A stretch of DNA of 64,000 nt from Paenibacillus sp. FSL H8-0548 (GTDB taxonomy: Bacteria; Bacillota; Bacilli; Paenibacillales; Paenibacillaceae). Both the position numbers and the translations under genes were made by a program. Below are positions 47,712 through 57,400 of this stretch, one piece after another. Each line of letters starts with the position of its first letter. The stretch's first letter is position 1. The stretch is from contig NZ_CP152049.1 in NCBI RefSeq assembly GCF_038630985.1, forward strand, positions 1,631,501 to 1,695,500. The letters run 5' to 3'. The notes under the pieces are model-generated. The model ran no database searches. It was given only the letters and a program-made list of their open reading frames with translations, and was not told where the DNA came from.

Positions 47712-48580
47712 GAAGTGCTTATGAAGCTAGCAAAAGCTACCGTCAAAATCGGCAGCAGAGCGGACCGATAGACAGAGCGCTTGAATGGTGCGGCTGGGAG
47801 AGCAGCATCACGCTGGACAATTTAAGAGCAGGCCGACAATTAACGAATTACGATCATTACTATTTGACAAGAAAACAGTCTACTGCAGCAGCCCTTGCAG
47901 CAGCAATAGTTATTTATGCGGCTGTCTACCTGTTCTATCATTCTATGTTTCTATCGTTAATAGCTGCGTTATTTGGAATAATCGCACCAAGATTCAGACG
48001 CAGGTCATTGCTGCTGCAGCGTAAAGAGCGTTTGAAGCTGCAATTTAAGGAGGCATTATTCTCGCTCATTTCCTCGCTTGCTGCAGGAAGATCTATCGAA
48101 AATGCTTTTTTGTCAACACTTGATGATCTAAAGCTGCTCTATCCTGATGCTCGAACGGAGCTTCTAATCGAGTTTCAAATTGTTCGATTTCGACTGGAAA
48201 ATGCCGAGCCTCTGGAGTATGCGCTTCGTCATTTTGCGAATCGTGCAGGCATTGATGAAATTACACAGTTTGTTGATGCACTGGGGTCATGCAAGCGCTC
48301 GGGCGGAGATTTGCTGGAGGTGATGAAACGAACCTCGGTTATTATTGGAGAAAAACTAGAAATTGAGCAGGAGATAGCCGTTATGATTGCTCAGAAAAAA
48401 TTTGAGGGACGAATTATGATGGCCGTGCCCTTTGTTTTTCTAGCTTTTTTAAGCGTAGCAGCTCCTGACTATATGGCTCCGCTGTATGGAGGGTTTGGAT
48501 ACGTATTGTTGACGGCGGCGCTAGTTTTACTCGGCTTCTGCTTCTGGATCATGATAAAAATGATGGATATACGTATGTAG
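47708..48580 (+). CDS. TadB-like inner membrane platform protein
   Basis: 290 residues, T2SSF-domain protein. Two N-terminal membrane helices (about 58-95), a cytoplasmic T2SF domain (about 115-230, LFSLISSLAAGRSIENAFLSTLDDLKLLYPDA, later DALGSCKRSGGDLLEVMKRT) and C-terminal helices (about 240-287). With TadC it forms the base on which the CpaF motor works. In frame-coupled overlap (ATGA) with the cpaF 3' part. Confidence 0.85.
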   Translation: MRSAYEASKSYRQNRQQSGPIDRALEWCGWESSITLDNLRAGRQLTNYDHYYLTRKQSTAAALAAAIVIYAAVYLFYHSMFLSLIAALFGIIAPRFRRRSLLLQRKERLKLQFKEALFSLISSLAAGRSIENAFLSTLDDLKLLYPDARTELLIEFQIVRFRLENAEPLEYALRHFANRAGIDEITQFVDALGSCKRSGGDLLEVMKRTSVIIGEKLEIEQEIAVMIAQKKFEGRIMMAVPFVFLAFLSVAAPDYMAPLYGGFGYVLLTAALVLLGFCFWIMIKMMDIRM

Positions 48581-48594
48581 CGAAGAAAAGAGGG

Positions 48595-49485
48595 ATGGGG
48601 ATGGCTGCTGCGCTGGTCGCTGCCGTGCTGACCGTTTTGTGGATTTATTTGGTCGGTAGTGGAGCGCTTCGTTTAATTTGGCTCCATCTAGCAAATAAGA
48701 AACGAGAGAGTAGTGAAGGTATGACGCGGCTTAAGCAGCTTGTCCTAATCAACCCCTTCATGCGTCTGCTTGAACGGCTTCATCTGTTTGATTCCCTTCA
48801 GCTGCCTATGGGCAGCTACCATATGAAGCTGCTTGTCTTGATGGATAATCATTGGTCGATCGAGCAGACGAAGGCAGAAGCGGCAGTGGGATTTGGGACT
48901 GGCTACGCTGCTTTAACGATTTGTGCTTGGCTGAGTCTGCTCGGACAAGAGCCTGTTCTGCTCGCGATGGGGGCTGTGATAGGCATTGTGCTTGTACTGC
49001 GCCCGTTCGTGGAGGCTGGGCGGCGTGTTGAGCAGCGCAAGCAGCAGATCATTACAGAGCTTCCGGATATGCTGAGCAAGCTTATGCTGCTTGTAGGCGC
49101 AGGTGAGACGGTGCAGCAGGCATTGGCTAAATGCTTGGATGGGAAGGAGGCTGGCCAGCATCCTCTCTACAAGGAGTGGGGAGTTGCGGTAGTCTCGATG
49201 CGCAATGGCCAGCCCTTCAGCACGACGATTGAAAAATTTAATAGGCGCTGCTCTGTTCAGGAGGTTTCGATATTTACAACGGTTCTGCTGCTGAATTATC
49301 GCCGCGGAGGGGAGCATTTCGTTCTTGCTTTGCGTGAGCTTTCTTATACCTTATGGGAGAAACGAAAGGCAATTGCTAGATCACGTGGAGAGGAGGCATC
49401 CTCGAAGCTTGTTTTCCCGCTTGTGGGGATATTGCTTGTGCTTATGATTTTAGTTGCTGCGCCAGCCGTTTTATTAATGTCTTGA
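48595..49485 (+). CDS. TadC-like inner membrane platform protein
   Basis: 296 residues. An N-terminal helix (about 3-22), two more around 95-140, the T2SF-type domain (about 155-265, ELPDMLSKLMLLVGAGETVQQALAKCLDG) and a C-terminal helix (VFPLVGILLVLMILVAAPAVLL). The gene order after TadB is canonical. GAGGGATGGGG precedes the start; ATG 48595 or 48601. Overlaps the annotated upstream region of the pilin gene. Confidence 0.85.
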   Translation: MGMAAALVAAVLTVLWIYLVGSGALRLIWLHLANKKRESSEGMTRLKQLVLINPFMRLLERLHLFDSLQLPMGSYHMKLLVLMDNHWSIEQTKAEAAVGFGTGYAALTICAWLSLLGQEPVLLAMGAVIGIVLVLRPFVEAGRRVEQRKQQIITELPDMLSKLMLLVGAGETVQQALAKCLDGKEAGQHPLYKEWGVAVVSMRNGQPFSTTIEKFNRRCSVQEVSIFTTVLLLNYRRGGEHFVLALRELSYTLWEKRKAIARSRGEEASSKLVFPLVGILLVLMILVAAPAVLLMS

Positions 49486-49514
49486 ATATGAGAAAAAGAG
49501 AGGAAGATGGATCG

Positions 49515-49700
49515 ATGAAAAAGCTAGCTAAAGCAATTCAATCATTTTGGACAGAAGAAGAGGGCCTCGGTACGTTAGAAATTATTTTGATTATTGCAGT
49601 TGTTATTATTATTGCTTTGCTGTTCAAGGATTGGATTATTGAGCTTATTGAGAGACTTATGGGAAAAGCAGATGATGAAGCGGATAAAATTTTCAGTTAG
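49515..49700 (+). CDS. Flp1-like type IVb pilin
   Basis: 61 residues. After a short basic leader, EEEGLGTLEIILIIAVVIIIALLF gives the prepilin cleavage region (G followed by a glutamate three residues on) and the hydrophobic assembly helix. The C-terminus is short and charged. It is the likely major subunit, processed by the peptidase at 53732. Start 49515 is supported by GAGGAAGATGG upstream; a longer frame begins at 49482. Confidence 0.85.
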   Translation: MKKLAKAIQSFWTEEEGLGTLEIILIIAVVIIIALLFKDWIIELIERLMGKADDEADKIFS

Positions 49701-49712
49701 CAGGCGGTGCTG

Positions 49713-50441
49713 ATGTACGCACATAAAATGAAGGTTAAGCTGCTATGCTTGCTGAGAAAAGAGCAGGGCAGCTTCACGCTGGAGTCGACGATCGTATTTC
49801 CACTGCTGCTGGGACTGATTTTATTATTCATTTTGTTTGGCATGTATATGTATCAGAAGGTGATCGTTTATTACGCCGCATCAACAACGGCTGAGCGAGC
49901 GGCGTACAGCTGGGATAACAGCTCTCGCGAGGCGAGGAATGGCATGCTGACTAACCTTAGCTACGATGGGCTTTACTGGCGAATTAGCGAGGATAAGCTG
50001 CTTGGCAGCTTGTTTGGAACAAGTGAAGAAGAGGGTACAGCAGTCGTGGCACTTCCTCTTATGGAAGCGAAGGCTGAGGAGAATGATCCTTTGGCAAACC
50101 GAAAATTGAAGCAATCGGTGGAATGGATAGGCAAAGCTGGGCTTGCATACGAAGGACAAGTTAGCTATGAGCGAAGCGCAGTTAAGAAAACCATTGAGGT
50201 AAAGCTGAAAGCACCGTTGTCGAATCAGCTGGTAGAGAAGAGCTGGCTGCGGCGTGAGTCCAAAAGTGTTGCAGCTGCCTCTGTGGTTGACCCAGTGGAG
50301 TTTATAAGAAGTGTCGATCTTGTAAGGTACTACTATGCTAAGTTTTCGAAAGGGGCAGGCGGAGGGGAACAATCGAGATCGCGAGCGGGACAGGCTTTAG
50401 CTCCTTATAAAGGATCAATGCAGGAGGAGAAATCAAAATGA
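49713..50441 (+). CDS. TadE-like pseudopilin
   Basis: 242 residues. EQGSFTLESTIVFPLLLGLILLFILFGMYMYQKV near residues 18-50 is the TadE-type pilin-like helix with cleavage site before FTLE. A large extracellular C-terminal part has no recognised fold. Start is ATG 49713 or GTG 49707. TadE proteins are minor pilins of the Tad machine. Confidence 0.78.
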   Translation: MYAHKMKVKLLCLLRKEQGSFTLESTIVFPLLLGLILLFILFGMYMYQKVIVYYAASTTAERAAYSWDNSSREARNGMLTNLSYDGLYWRISEDKLLGSLFGTSEEEGTAVVALPLMEAKAEENDPLANRKLKQSVEWIGKAGLAYEGQVSYERSAVKKTIEVKLKAPLSNQLVEKSWLRRESKSVAAASVVDPVEFIRSVDLVRYYYAKFSKGAGGGEQSRSRAGQALAPYKGSMQEEKSK

Positions 50442-50491
50442 TCGAGTGAGCTTGTGAGCAGATAGGCACTTGAAGGAGGGATACGGCGGCT

Positions 50492-52756
50492 ATGATTGAA
50501 AAGGTTGCGAAGGGAGCAGAGGCTGAGCAGAGCAAGCATAGTCTGCTCTTTCGGGAAGACGGTGCAGTAACCATATTTTCGGTTATCGTATTATCGTCGC
50601 TGCTGTTGTTTTTTTCATTGCTCATTGATTATGCCCGAATTGCAGCCCTGCACAAGCTGACCGAGGATGCTGTAAGGTCGAGCGTTCGATCGGTGCTTTC
50701 TGCTTATGATTCTGCTCTTTATGAGCGCTACGGATTATTTGGCCGCGGGGGGACGGAGGGACAGTTCATATTCTCCGATGTGATGACGGCTAATGGAGAG
50801 GGCGCTGTCGGTTCTAATAAAAAAGGGATTCGAATGGTTCGTTCGAAGCTGGAGTCCTCTACTCTTCATGCAGCCTCGTATCTTGGCAGCCATGAAGTGT
50901 TTGCCAGACAGGTACTGGAGGATATGAAGTACAAGGCTCCGGTTGATTTTACACTGGAGCTTGTCACGAAGTTTGCACCGATGGCTGAAGCGATGAAGGA
51001 GGCATCCGTCACACTTAGCTTGCTGGAGAGAATGCGAAAGCTTTATGAAAGACGGGAAGCTCATCTCGCCAAAGTATTGGAGCTGCAAGAGCGGTCAGCT
51101 TCGGAGATGAGAGACAGCGGGATTCACGCACTGATTCCGGTTCAGTCGGCAGGAGTCTCGGCTGCAGAGAACACCGCGCTTAGCATCGCTTCAGAATTTA
51201 AAGCGTACGCCGCAAAGGTGAAGCTGCTGTCAGAGCTGCCAGCTGCTGATACAGAAAACACCTCAAAAGAAATTAGAGCATACGAGCAGAAGGCGACGGC
51301 ATTCAGCGTTATGCTGCGGAGACTTAGCAGCGAGCAGTTGGATCAACAGATGAAGCAGCAAGGAAATGCCATGAGGGAGCTGGAAGCTGCACGCGCATTA
51401 AATGAGGAGCTGCTGAAGCTTGCCGAAGAAGCCAGTCAGCAGCAGGATAGCACAGGTTATGATGCCGTATCGAAAGCCATTGCGGAAGGGGCTGAGGAGT
51501 ATGAGCTTCCTGATGGAACTGCTGATGATATCGAGCAAGTAAAAGCTGCAGCAGCAGAGCTAGTCAAGTCGGATGACTGGTTTAACGCATATGTACATGA
51601 GCTGGAAGCGCAAGGAATAGCTGCGGCGGCGATCGATGCGGAAGCAGCAGCGTATCAAGACAAAAGCTTAGCTTCATTAATCAGGCCGGTTGTAAGCAGT
51701 TCTAGTGAAGCTTTGTACGACAGTGCAGCGAGCATAAGACTCGCCTATGAAGGATATGAAGAGAAGTATATTCGTCCAGCCAGCGTAATGGTCAATCGGA
51801 AGCAGGAGCATGAGCAAGGCGGTTTAAAGGCGAAGCTGAAACAGCAGGAGGAGGAAGCAAATTCTCTTTGGAAGCAGGCACGCAGCTTGCTCAATGGATT
51901 GACAACGGTCCTGCAATCGGAAGAGCACTTGCAGGTTTTTGAGCAGGTTAAGCAGCGCTATAACGATAATATGCTGTTCAATGAGCAGATAGATGAAACG
52001 ATAACCGATGCGCCGATGGGAAAAGCAAGCGATGCACATGAGGCAGCAGAACATTCCACAGCGAAAATGAGCGGTTTATTTGCTGGGATGGCAGGGATGC
52101 TCGAGCGTACAAGGGACTCCTTGTATTTTGGTGAATACGCTGTTCATCGATTTGCCTTCTTCGCCCCCCAGCATTTGTATTCAATGATAATGGAAGGAAA
52201 TATGTCAGAGCTGGAGAAAGCGGCTTCTTTCCATAACCAGGAAACGGAATATATTATTTATGGCTTTCATAATTCAGTAGGCAACATAGCTGCAGCTTAT
52301 GGGGAGCTGTTTGCTATTCGCTTTGCTGTTCGAACGATGGAGGGACTAATAGCGAGCCGTTCTTTGGGGCATCCGCTGCTTATTTTGTCGGCGGCGCTTA
52401 TTTATGGCTTAGAGAAAACGATGGAGGATATGCTGGCCTTCGCAGAACGTGGCTCGGCCCCGTTATCGAAATACGTAAAGGTAGAGCTTTCCTACAAGGA
52501 CTACCTAAGGCTGTTTATTCTTATGCATGGGGCGGGCGATAAGGCAAGCATGGCTAGAATGATTGCAGTTATTGAGCAAAACAACGGTGTCGTCCTATCT
52601 GCTGTTCCAAGTGGGGTTACGGGAGAAGCGAATGTTTCAATGGAGCTGTGGTTTGTTCTTGGACTTATACGGGTAATTGGAAGCCTTGGACTATTGGAAG
52701 GAAAGGTTGTCGGCAATCGATATGAGACGACACAGACGATTGGCGGCTCCTATTAA
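50492..52756 (+). CDS. DUF5702 / TadG-like pilus protein
   Basis: 754 residues. EDGAVTIFSVIVLSSLLLFFSLLIDYARIAALHKLTEDAVRSSVRSVLSAYDSALYERYGLFG (about 23-85) is the TadG/DUF5702 N-terminal helix and adjoining motif. A long Glu/Ala/Gln-rich coiled-coil part follows (about 150-480). A C-terminal domain (about 560-740) has hydrophobic helices. It may span from membrane to wall. AAGGAGGGATACGG precedes the ATG. Its 3' end overlaps the next gene by 35 bases. Confidence 0.8.
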   Translation: MIEKVAKGAEAEQSKHSLLFREDGAVTIFSVIVLSSLLLFFSLLIDYARIAALHKLTEDAVRSSVRSVLSAYDSALYERYGLFGRGGTEGQFIFSDVMTANGEGAVGSNKKGIRMVRSKLESSTLHAASYLGSHEVFARQVLEDMKYKAPVDFTLELVTKFAPMAEAMKEASVTLSLLERMRKLYERREAHLAKVLELQERSASEMRDSGIHALIPVQSAGVSAAENTALSIASEFKAYAAKVKLLSELPAADTENTSKEIRAYEQKATAFSVMLRRLSSEQLDQQMKQQGNAMRELEAARALNEELLKLAEEASQQQDSTGYDAVSKAIAEGAEEYELPDGTADDIEQVKAAAAELVKSDDWFNAYVHELEAQGIAAAAIDAEAAAYQDKSLASLIRPVVSSSSEALYDSAASIRLAYEGYEEKYIRPASVMVNRKQEHEQGGLKAKLKQQEEEANSLWKQARSLLNGLTTVLQSEEHLQVFEQVKQRYNDNMLFNEQIDETITDAPMGKASDAHEAAEHSTAKMSGLFAGMAGMLERTRDSLYFGEYAVHRFAFFAPQHLYSMIMEGNMSELEKAASFHNQETEYIIYGFHNSVGNIAAAYGELFAIRFAVRTMEGLIASRSLGHPLLILSAALIYGLEKTMEDMLAFAERGSAPLSKYVKVELSYKDYLRLFILMHGAGDKASMARMIAVIEQNNGVVLSAVPSGVTGEANVSMELWFVLGLIRVIGSLGLLEGKVVGNRYETTQTIGGSY

Positions 52757-53693
52757 TTATCGGCCTAAGGAAAATGAGCGAGGGTCAATAGTCGTAGAAG
52801 CCGCGTTAGTTATGCCTATGATTATCGTTGTACTTCTAGTCTTTGTAACATTGATCCGGTTGTGTGCCGTGCAAATGGCGTTGCATTCAGCCGCTTCCCA
52901 GACAGTAAGACAAATTGCGGCACATATACATCCGATCGAGCTAGCATGGCAGCAAGCAGCAGATAAACAGCCTGTGGAAGAGCGAACGCTGCTGCCAACA
53001 TCTACTTGGAGTGAGATTGCGGCAGAAGCAGCGGAATGGCTGCCTGACCCAGCAGGAGAACTGGTATCATCTGCGCTGCGTGGCGATTTCCGTCCGCTGC
53101 AAAATATGGCTGCTACAGAAATTGGCCGTGCTGTTGTCGAGCCATTGTTAAAACAATTTGCTGATGCCGCAATTATTGATCAGGAGCGGCTAAGCTTAGG
53201 CTGGCTGTCACTGCCTGATCTTGATAAGGAAAACGAGTCTTATTTGACGATTGCTGTAGAATATGAATTTCCATTAAAGCTGCCCTTCTATAACAAGCCG
53301 ATTATTCTTAAGGAGCAAGCCTCTGAGCGGGTTTGGATAAGCGACGCTCTCCCTGCAAGGTATGGCACGGAGAACAATCAAGCGGATCATATTCCAATTC
53401 AGATTGTAGCTATTGAGCCGACGCCCTTGCGGCCGGGACGAAAGGCAACTGTAACGGTGAAGACGGTGCCGGGCGCTGCCATCTCTTTGGGTGTCATGTA
53501 CAAGAGCGGGTCAAGCAAAGCGAAGCATTTGGGGGAAGCGACGGCTGATGCCGATGGTTACGTAAAGTGGACTTGGCATGTATCAGGCAATACGACGCCT
53601 GGCATTTGGGAGCTAACTGCTTCTGAGGTGAATAAGGAGAGCAACAGAGTAGCGATGCATTTTGTTGTTGAGAAGAGCAGCAGTGGAAGCTAA
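52722..53693 (+). CDS. TadE-like protein with a C-terminal beta domain
   Basis: 323 residues. ERGSIVVEAALVMPMIIVVLLVFVTLIRL (about 19-47) is a TadE pilin-like helix. The C-terminal 95 residues (IVAIEPTPLRPGRKATVTVKTVPGAAISL ... GYVKWTWHVSGNTTPGIWELTASE) form a bacterial Ig-like beta sandwich. The start at 52722 overlaps the previous gene and lacks a strong ribosome site. Probably a surface-exposed minor pilin. Confidence 0.75.
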   Translation: MRRHRRLAAPINYRPKENERGSIVVEAALVMPMIIVVLLVFVTLIRLCAVQMALHSAASQTVRQIAAHIHPIELAWQQAADKQPVEERTLLPTSTWSEIAAEAAEWLPDPAGELVSSALRGDFRPLQNMAATEIGRAVVEPLLKQFADAAIIDQERLSLGWLSLPDLDKENESYLTIAVEYEFPLKLPFYNKPIILKEQASERVWISDALPARYGTENNQADHIPIQIVAIEPTPLRPGRKATVTVKTVPGAAISLGVMYKSGSSKAKHLGEATADADGYVKWTWHVSGNTTPGIWELTASEVNKESNRVAMHFVVEKSSSGS

Positions 53694-53731
53694 TAAGCAA
53701 ACGGACGTTTTCTGGAATAAGGGGGATTGTA

Positions 53732-54244
53732 GTGAATATTACTCAGCTAGTGGCAGCAGGCTTGTTTTTGGCTATCGCTTTTATTGTTGACATTAGAAAA
53801 CAGATCATTCCGAATTGGCTGACAGCTGCTTCCTTTGCTGCGGCAATTGTTTATCATGCTGTTCTAGGTGGGATGGAGGGCATAACAGCAGCTTTAATAG
53901 GGGCAGCCGCAGGTTTTTTTCCATTGCTGCTGCTTCATCTGGCGAAAGGGATCGGTGCTGGAGATGTCAAGCTGTTTGCTGCTTTAGGCGCTTGGCTAGG
54001 TGTATGGACTGTTCTGCAAGTGCTGCTGTATTCGATTTTGTATGCAGGCGCAATTGGCATATGTCTAGTTATTATGAATCGTACGTTTGGAAAACGATTG
54101 GTGGAGGGGGCAACTGCTATTTTTGTGCCTGCTGTGGGCTGGAGGAAGCAGCAATGGCTGCAATGGGCGAGGTCGGGCAAAAAATTTCCGTTTATGCTGG
54201 CTGTCGCCCCTGCTGCAATAACAGTGTGGTCTATCATTAGTTAA
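53732..54244 (+). CDS. Prepilin peptidase, A24 family (CpaA/TadV-like)
   Basis: 170 residues, peptidase part only, without the methyltransferase domain, as in TadV. The catalytic aspartates are visible in FIVDIRKQIIPNW (near residue 15-25) and GAGDVKLFAALGAWLG (near 73-88). Five to six membrane helices. It would process the Flp pilin and TadE/TadG-like proteins. Starts at GTG 53732 after AAGGGGGATTGTA. Confidence 0.87.
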   Translation: MNITQLVAAGLFLAIAFIVDIRKQIIPNWLTAASFAAAIVYHAVLGGMEGITAALIGAAAGFFPLLLLHLAKGIGAGDVKLFAALGAWLGVWTVLQVLLYSILYAGAIGICLVIMNRTFGKRLVEGATAIFVPAVGWRKQQWLQWARSGKKFPFMLAVAPAAITVWSIIS

Positions 54245-54274
54245 GCAGGCTGGCTAGAAGGGGGAAATTGGTTC

Positions 54275-55834
54275 ATGCAGAGCTTTCGAATTGATTTTAC
54301 AATGAATCAGGAGCATGAAATGATGCTGGATCGAGAGAGCGGCATTTATAGGAGCGAGCTGGATGAGATAGAGCTTCATATGCTGCACAGCGAACAGATA
54401 CCGAATTTCCTGCCGATAGATTGGTTTGAGATGGACGGTAAAGTAACCTTTCGCTATAAGCTGTCGGGGATGAAGATGCTCCTGCATCGCCTGCAGCAGC
54501 AGCCGCTCACAATGGAACAATATTATACGCTTATATTAGGAATTACGGATGCGCTTTTTGAATGCAAAAATTATATGCTGCGGCCTGAGGGCTGTCTGCT
54601 TGATGAGCAGTATATCTTTATCGGAGAGGATCTTCATCATATTCGCATTGCCTACGTTCCGATGAAAGGAGGGCCAGAAGATCAAACGATCGGGGCGGGC
54701 GATCTCTTGTATCTTATTGTTCGGTTTACCTCCTATATTGACCATATAGACGGCGAGGGGCTGCAGCGTGTGCTCCAGCCATTAGCTGCTAAGCGATGGC
54801 CGCTTGCGGAGCTTCGGGCCATACTTTTAGAATTAATTGGAACGTCACCCGTTGCGAAGCCACTCCGAGTGGAGCCTGAAATAAAGGAGCAAAATTTATG
54901 GCATAGATCCGCACAGCAGCTGCAGCCGTCATCTGTTCCGTCAGAGCTGCACTATTCAGATTCAGTTGATTATAAAGCAGAGCTTAATGATCAGGATCGT
55001 TCTATTAAAGCTGTTGAAGATGCCTTGTATTTAGAAGAGTCTGATGATGATGAGGATGAGCCGAATACGAAGAGAAAATGGATCATGGCGGCCGGGCTTA
55101 TCATTGCAATATCGTGCGTATGGCGTTTTGTTTATTTTGCTATGGAAACAAGGCAAGCTCTGCTCATCAGCTCTGGTCTAACCTTGCTTCTTCTATCATT
55201 TTTTTTGCTAGCAGTGAGAAGAAGAGAGATTAAGCAGGGATACTCCAAGGAGGATGATATGGATTGGTCTCGGCAGAGGTCTATCGATGGATTGTTCACG
55301 GAGCCAAGTAATAGGAATGTTGAGCTGGAGAGGAATGCTACGGAACCAGAAATGTACGCCGGAGCTCTTCGTGAACAAGGAGCAGATCAACCTTCGGCTC
55401 CACTGCGTGTAGTAGTTTCAAATCCAGTGGATACCAAAGTAGAGCCAACGATGCTGATCGGGCGCAATACTCATCAGCCGCCGCAGGCAGTTGAAGCGGA
55501 AATCTGGCTGCAAAGAAGCTGGGAGGGACAATTGAGTAGGCTGGATTTAGAAGAGGAGTTCTTTCGAATTGGACGAATGGGAGAGCGGTTGAGCTATGAA
55601 GAGCTAGCGAGTGGTGTTTCTCGTCTTCATTTGGAAATAGAAAACCTGAAGGGCGAATATAGAGCGAAGGATCTAGGTTCGAGAAATGGGAGCCTGCTGA
55701 ATGGACAAGCGATGATCCCCTACAAAAGCTATAAGCTGGCTATAGGGGATATTATCCATTTAGCAGGTGTGACTGGCCCATCCTACGAGTTGAAAAAAGG
55801 GGACGTTAATTCTGGGTTATCTGCCGCCTACTAA
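54275..55834 (+). CDS. DUF6382 plus FHA-domain membrane protein
   Basis: 519 residues. N-terminal DUF6382-like domain (about 1-175); an acidic linker (EESDDDEDEP, about 254-263); two membrane helices (about 270-315); then a C-terminal FHA domain with FFRIGRMG, GVSRLHLEIE and GSRNGSLLNG (about 428-480), the phosphothreonine-binding pattern. It closes the pilus operon and may couple it to Ser/Thr kinase signalling. Its last 18 bases overlap the convergent epimerase gene. Confidence 0.8.
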   Translation: MQSFRIDFTMNQEHEMMLDRESGIYRSELDEIELHMLHSEQIPNFLPIDWFEMDGKVTFRYKLSGMKMLLHRLQQQPLTMEQYYTLILGITDALFECKNYMLRPEGCLLDEQYIFIGEDLHHIRIAYVPMKGGPEDQTIGAGDLLYLIVRFTSYIDHIDGEGLQRVLQPLAAKRWPLAELRAILLELIGTSPVAKPLRVEPEIKEQNLWHRSAQQLQPSSVPSELHYSDSVDYKAELNDQDRSIKAVEDALYLEESDDDEDEPNTKRKWIMAAGLIIAISCVWRFVYFAMETRQALLISSGLTLLLLSFFLLAVRRREIKQGYSKEDDMDWSRQRSIDGLFTEPSNRNVELERNATEPEMYAGALREQGADQPSAPLRVVVSNPVDTKVEPTMLIGRNTHQPPQAVEAEIWLQRSWEGQLSRLDLEEEFFRIGRMGERLSYEELASGVSRLHLEIENLKGEYRAKDLGSRNGSLLNGQAMIPYKSYKLAIGDIIHLAGVTGPSYELKKGDVNSGLSAAY

Positions 55835-56719
55835 ATCATTCATAGCGCTATCGACCGTCGGAAAGCGGAAGACAAACCCATGATCAAGCGCTTTGCGCGG
55901 CAATGCGCGCTGCCCGTCCAAGAGCAGTGTGGACATCTCGCCGAACAAGGCTTTCATCACAAAGGCTGGCACGGGGAACCAATGCGGTCTTCCCATTGCT
56001 TTGCCAATTGCCCGGCCAAATACGTCATTGCTTACTGGATCAGGCGAAGAGCCATTCACAGGACCGCTTATATCTTCATGGTCTAAAATAAATAAAATAA
56101 GACGAATCATATCCTCAAGATGAATCCAAGAGAGCCATTGCTTGCCGCTGCCGATCCTGCCGCCTCCAAATAAGCGATAAGGCATAGCCATCAAAGGAAA
56201 TGCTCCATCCTTCTTATCCAGGACAACGCCGACGCGAAGCTTTACAAGCCGCTCTGCCGGAATAGCGTCTGCGGCCTGCTCCCAATTGCTAACGACCTCT
56301 GATAAAAAATCAGTAACCTTCATGGGACTGGATTCATCGAAAATTTCATTTGATGATATTCCGTAAGCAGAAATACCGGATGCATTAATGACCAGCGGAG
56401 GCTTTGGCTCCAGGGAGTTCATTAGTTTTGAGATGCGTGCTGCCGCTGTGATTCTTGAATCCATAACACGGTGCTTAGCCGCTACGCTCCAGCGCTGATT
56501 GATAGATTCTCCAGCAAGATTAATAATGGCGTCAATGCCTTCCAGCAAACCAGGAGCAGTATCAAGCTCGTCCCATGTTACATGGGTAACTCCGGGGCGT
56601 CTTGTCTGCTCCCTTGCTCCGCTTCGAGAGATAATGAATACCTCATCATTTCTGTTCAACAAGCGATCTGTGAGCGCACTTCCAATAAAGCCCGTTCCAC
56701 CAGCAATTGCAACCCGCAT
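55817..56719 (-). CDS. TIGR01777-family NAD-dependent epimerase
   Basis: 300 residues. RVAIAGGTGFIGSALTDRLL (2-21) is the dinucleotide-binding motif, with INLAGESINQRW and NASGISAYG typical of this SDR subfamily (YfcH-like). A C-terminal DUF1731-type segment (HWFPVPAFVMKALFGEMSTLLLDGQRALPRKA) is present. Substrate unknown. Convergent with and overlapping the FHA gene by 18 bases. Confidence 0.9.
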   Translation of the reverse strand: MRVAIAGGTGFIGSALTDRLLNRNDEVFIISRSGAREQTRRPGVTHVTWDELDTAPGLLEGIDAIINLAGESINQRWSVAAKHRVMDSRITAAARISKLMNSLEPKPPLVINASGISAYGISSNEIFDESSPMKVTDFLSEVVSNWEQAADAIPAERLVKLRVGVVLDKKDGAFPLMAMPYRLFGGGRIGSGKQWLSWIHLEDMIRLILFILDHEDISGPVNGSSPDPVSNDVFGRAIGKAMGRPHWFPVPAFVMKALFGEMSTLLLDGQRALPRKALDHGFVFRFPTVDSAMNDLVGGR

Positions 56720-56746
56720 CTAAAGCTCGCCCCTTTGCTTATCCGA

Positions 56747-57241
56747 TCACTTAATTTCCTCGATTTTGACGAGCCAATTTTGCTTGATGCTGGCATCGCC
56801 TTCGATCGCTTTTTCCGTATACTCGAATTTTATTTTTGCATCGTCTGAGAGAGCCTCGACCATGCCCGATTGATCGTCAGTTACTTGTAGAACAATTACA
56901 CCTGCAGCTGTTTCAACTTCTATGGAGTGAGAGTCAATTAGACCGCTAAATGTACCTTCATTAACTTTAACCGATGCTGCTGGTTCTTCAGCTGCGCCGC
57001 CATTGTCCGTTGTCGGCTCAGGTGACGGTGACGATACATCTGGCTCAAGAACGCCGCTTTCATCAGGCAATTGACTGACAATCGGTGTCTCGTCCACTGT
57101 ACCCTGCAGATCATTTCCTGGAGCTGCATTGTTTGTGTTGGAGCTGTTGCCGCAAGCTGATGCGGCTAACATGACAGCAAGGAGAACGGCTCCTGCTGTG
57201 ACTGCTTTTTTATTTTTTCTTTTCCTTGATGTGTTCATCAT
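56747..57241 (-). CDS. Putative lipoprotein
   Basis: 164 residues. A basic N-terminus (RKRKNKKA), a hydrophobic stretch and lipobox LAASAC mark a lipoprotein signal. A low-complexity Pro/Ser/Glu/Thr linker (about 35-90) leads to a small beta domain (KVNEGTFSGLIDSHSIEVETAAG ... EYTEKA). GGAGGTGG upstream supports the ATG at 57241. Function unknown. It lies 27 bp upstream of the epimerase on the same strand. Confidence 0.8.
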   Translation of the reverse strand: MMNTSRKRKNKKAVTAGAVLLAVMLAASACGNSSNTNNAAPGNDLQGTVDETPIVSQLPDESGVLEPDVSSPSPEPTTDNGGAAEEPAASVKVNEGTFSGLIDSHSIEVETAAGVIVLQVTDDQSGMVEALSDDAKIKFEYTEKAIEGDASIKQNWLVKIEEIK

Positions 57242-57370
57242 GAGAACCACCTCCTGCATGTTATAACGAAATGAATGTGTGTTAGGTTACATAATTATAT
57301 TTAAACGTAAAAGAAGATTGTGAATCTCACGATTGATTAGCTGCGTTCATTCTGCTGGAATGAATAAATG

Positions 57371-57400
57371 AGTTTAAGCCGCCAGAGGGCGGCTTAAACT
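57371..57400. terminator. Strong bidirectional terminator
   Basis: AGTTTAAGCCGCC at 57371-57383 pairs perfectly with GGCGGCTTAAACT at 57388-57400, with an outer ATAAATG/CATTTAT extension. It directly follows the stop of the minus-strand DUF2621 gene. Confidence 0.8.
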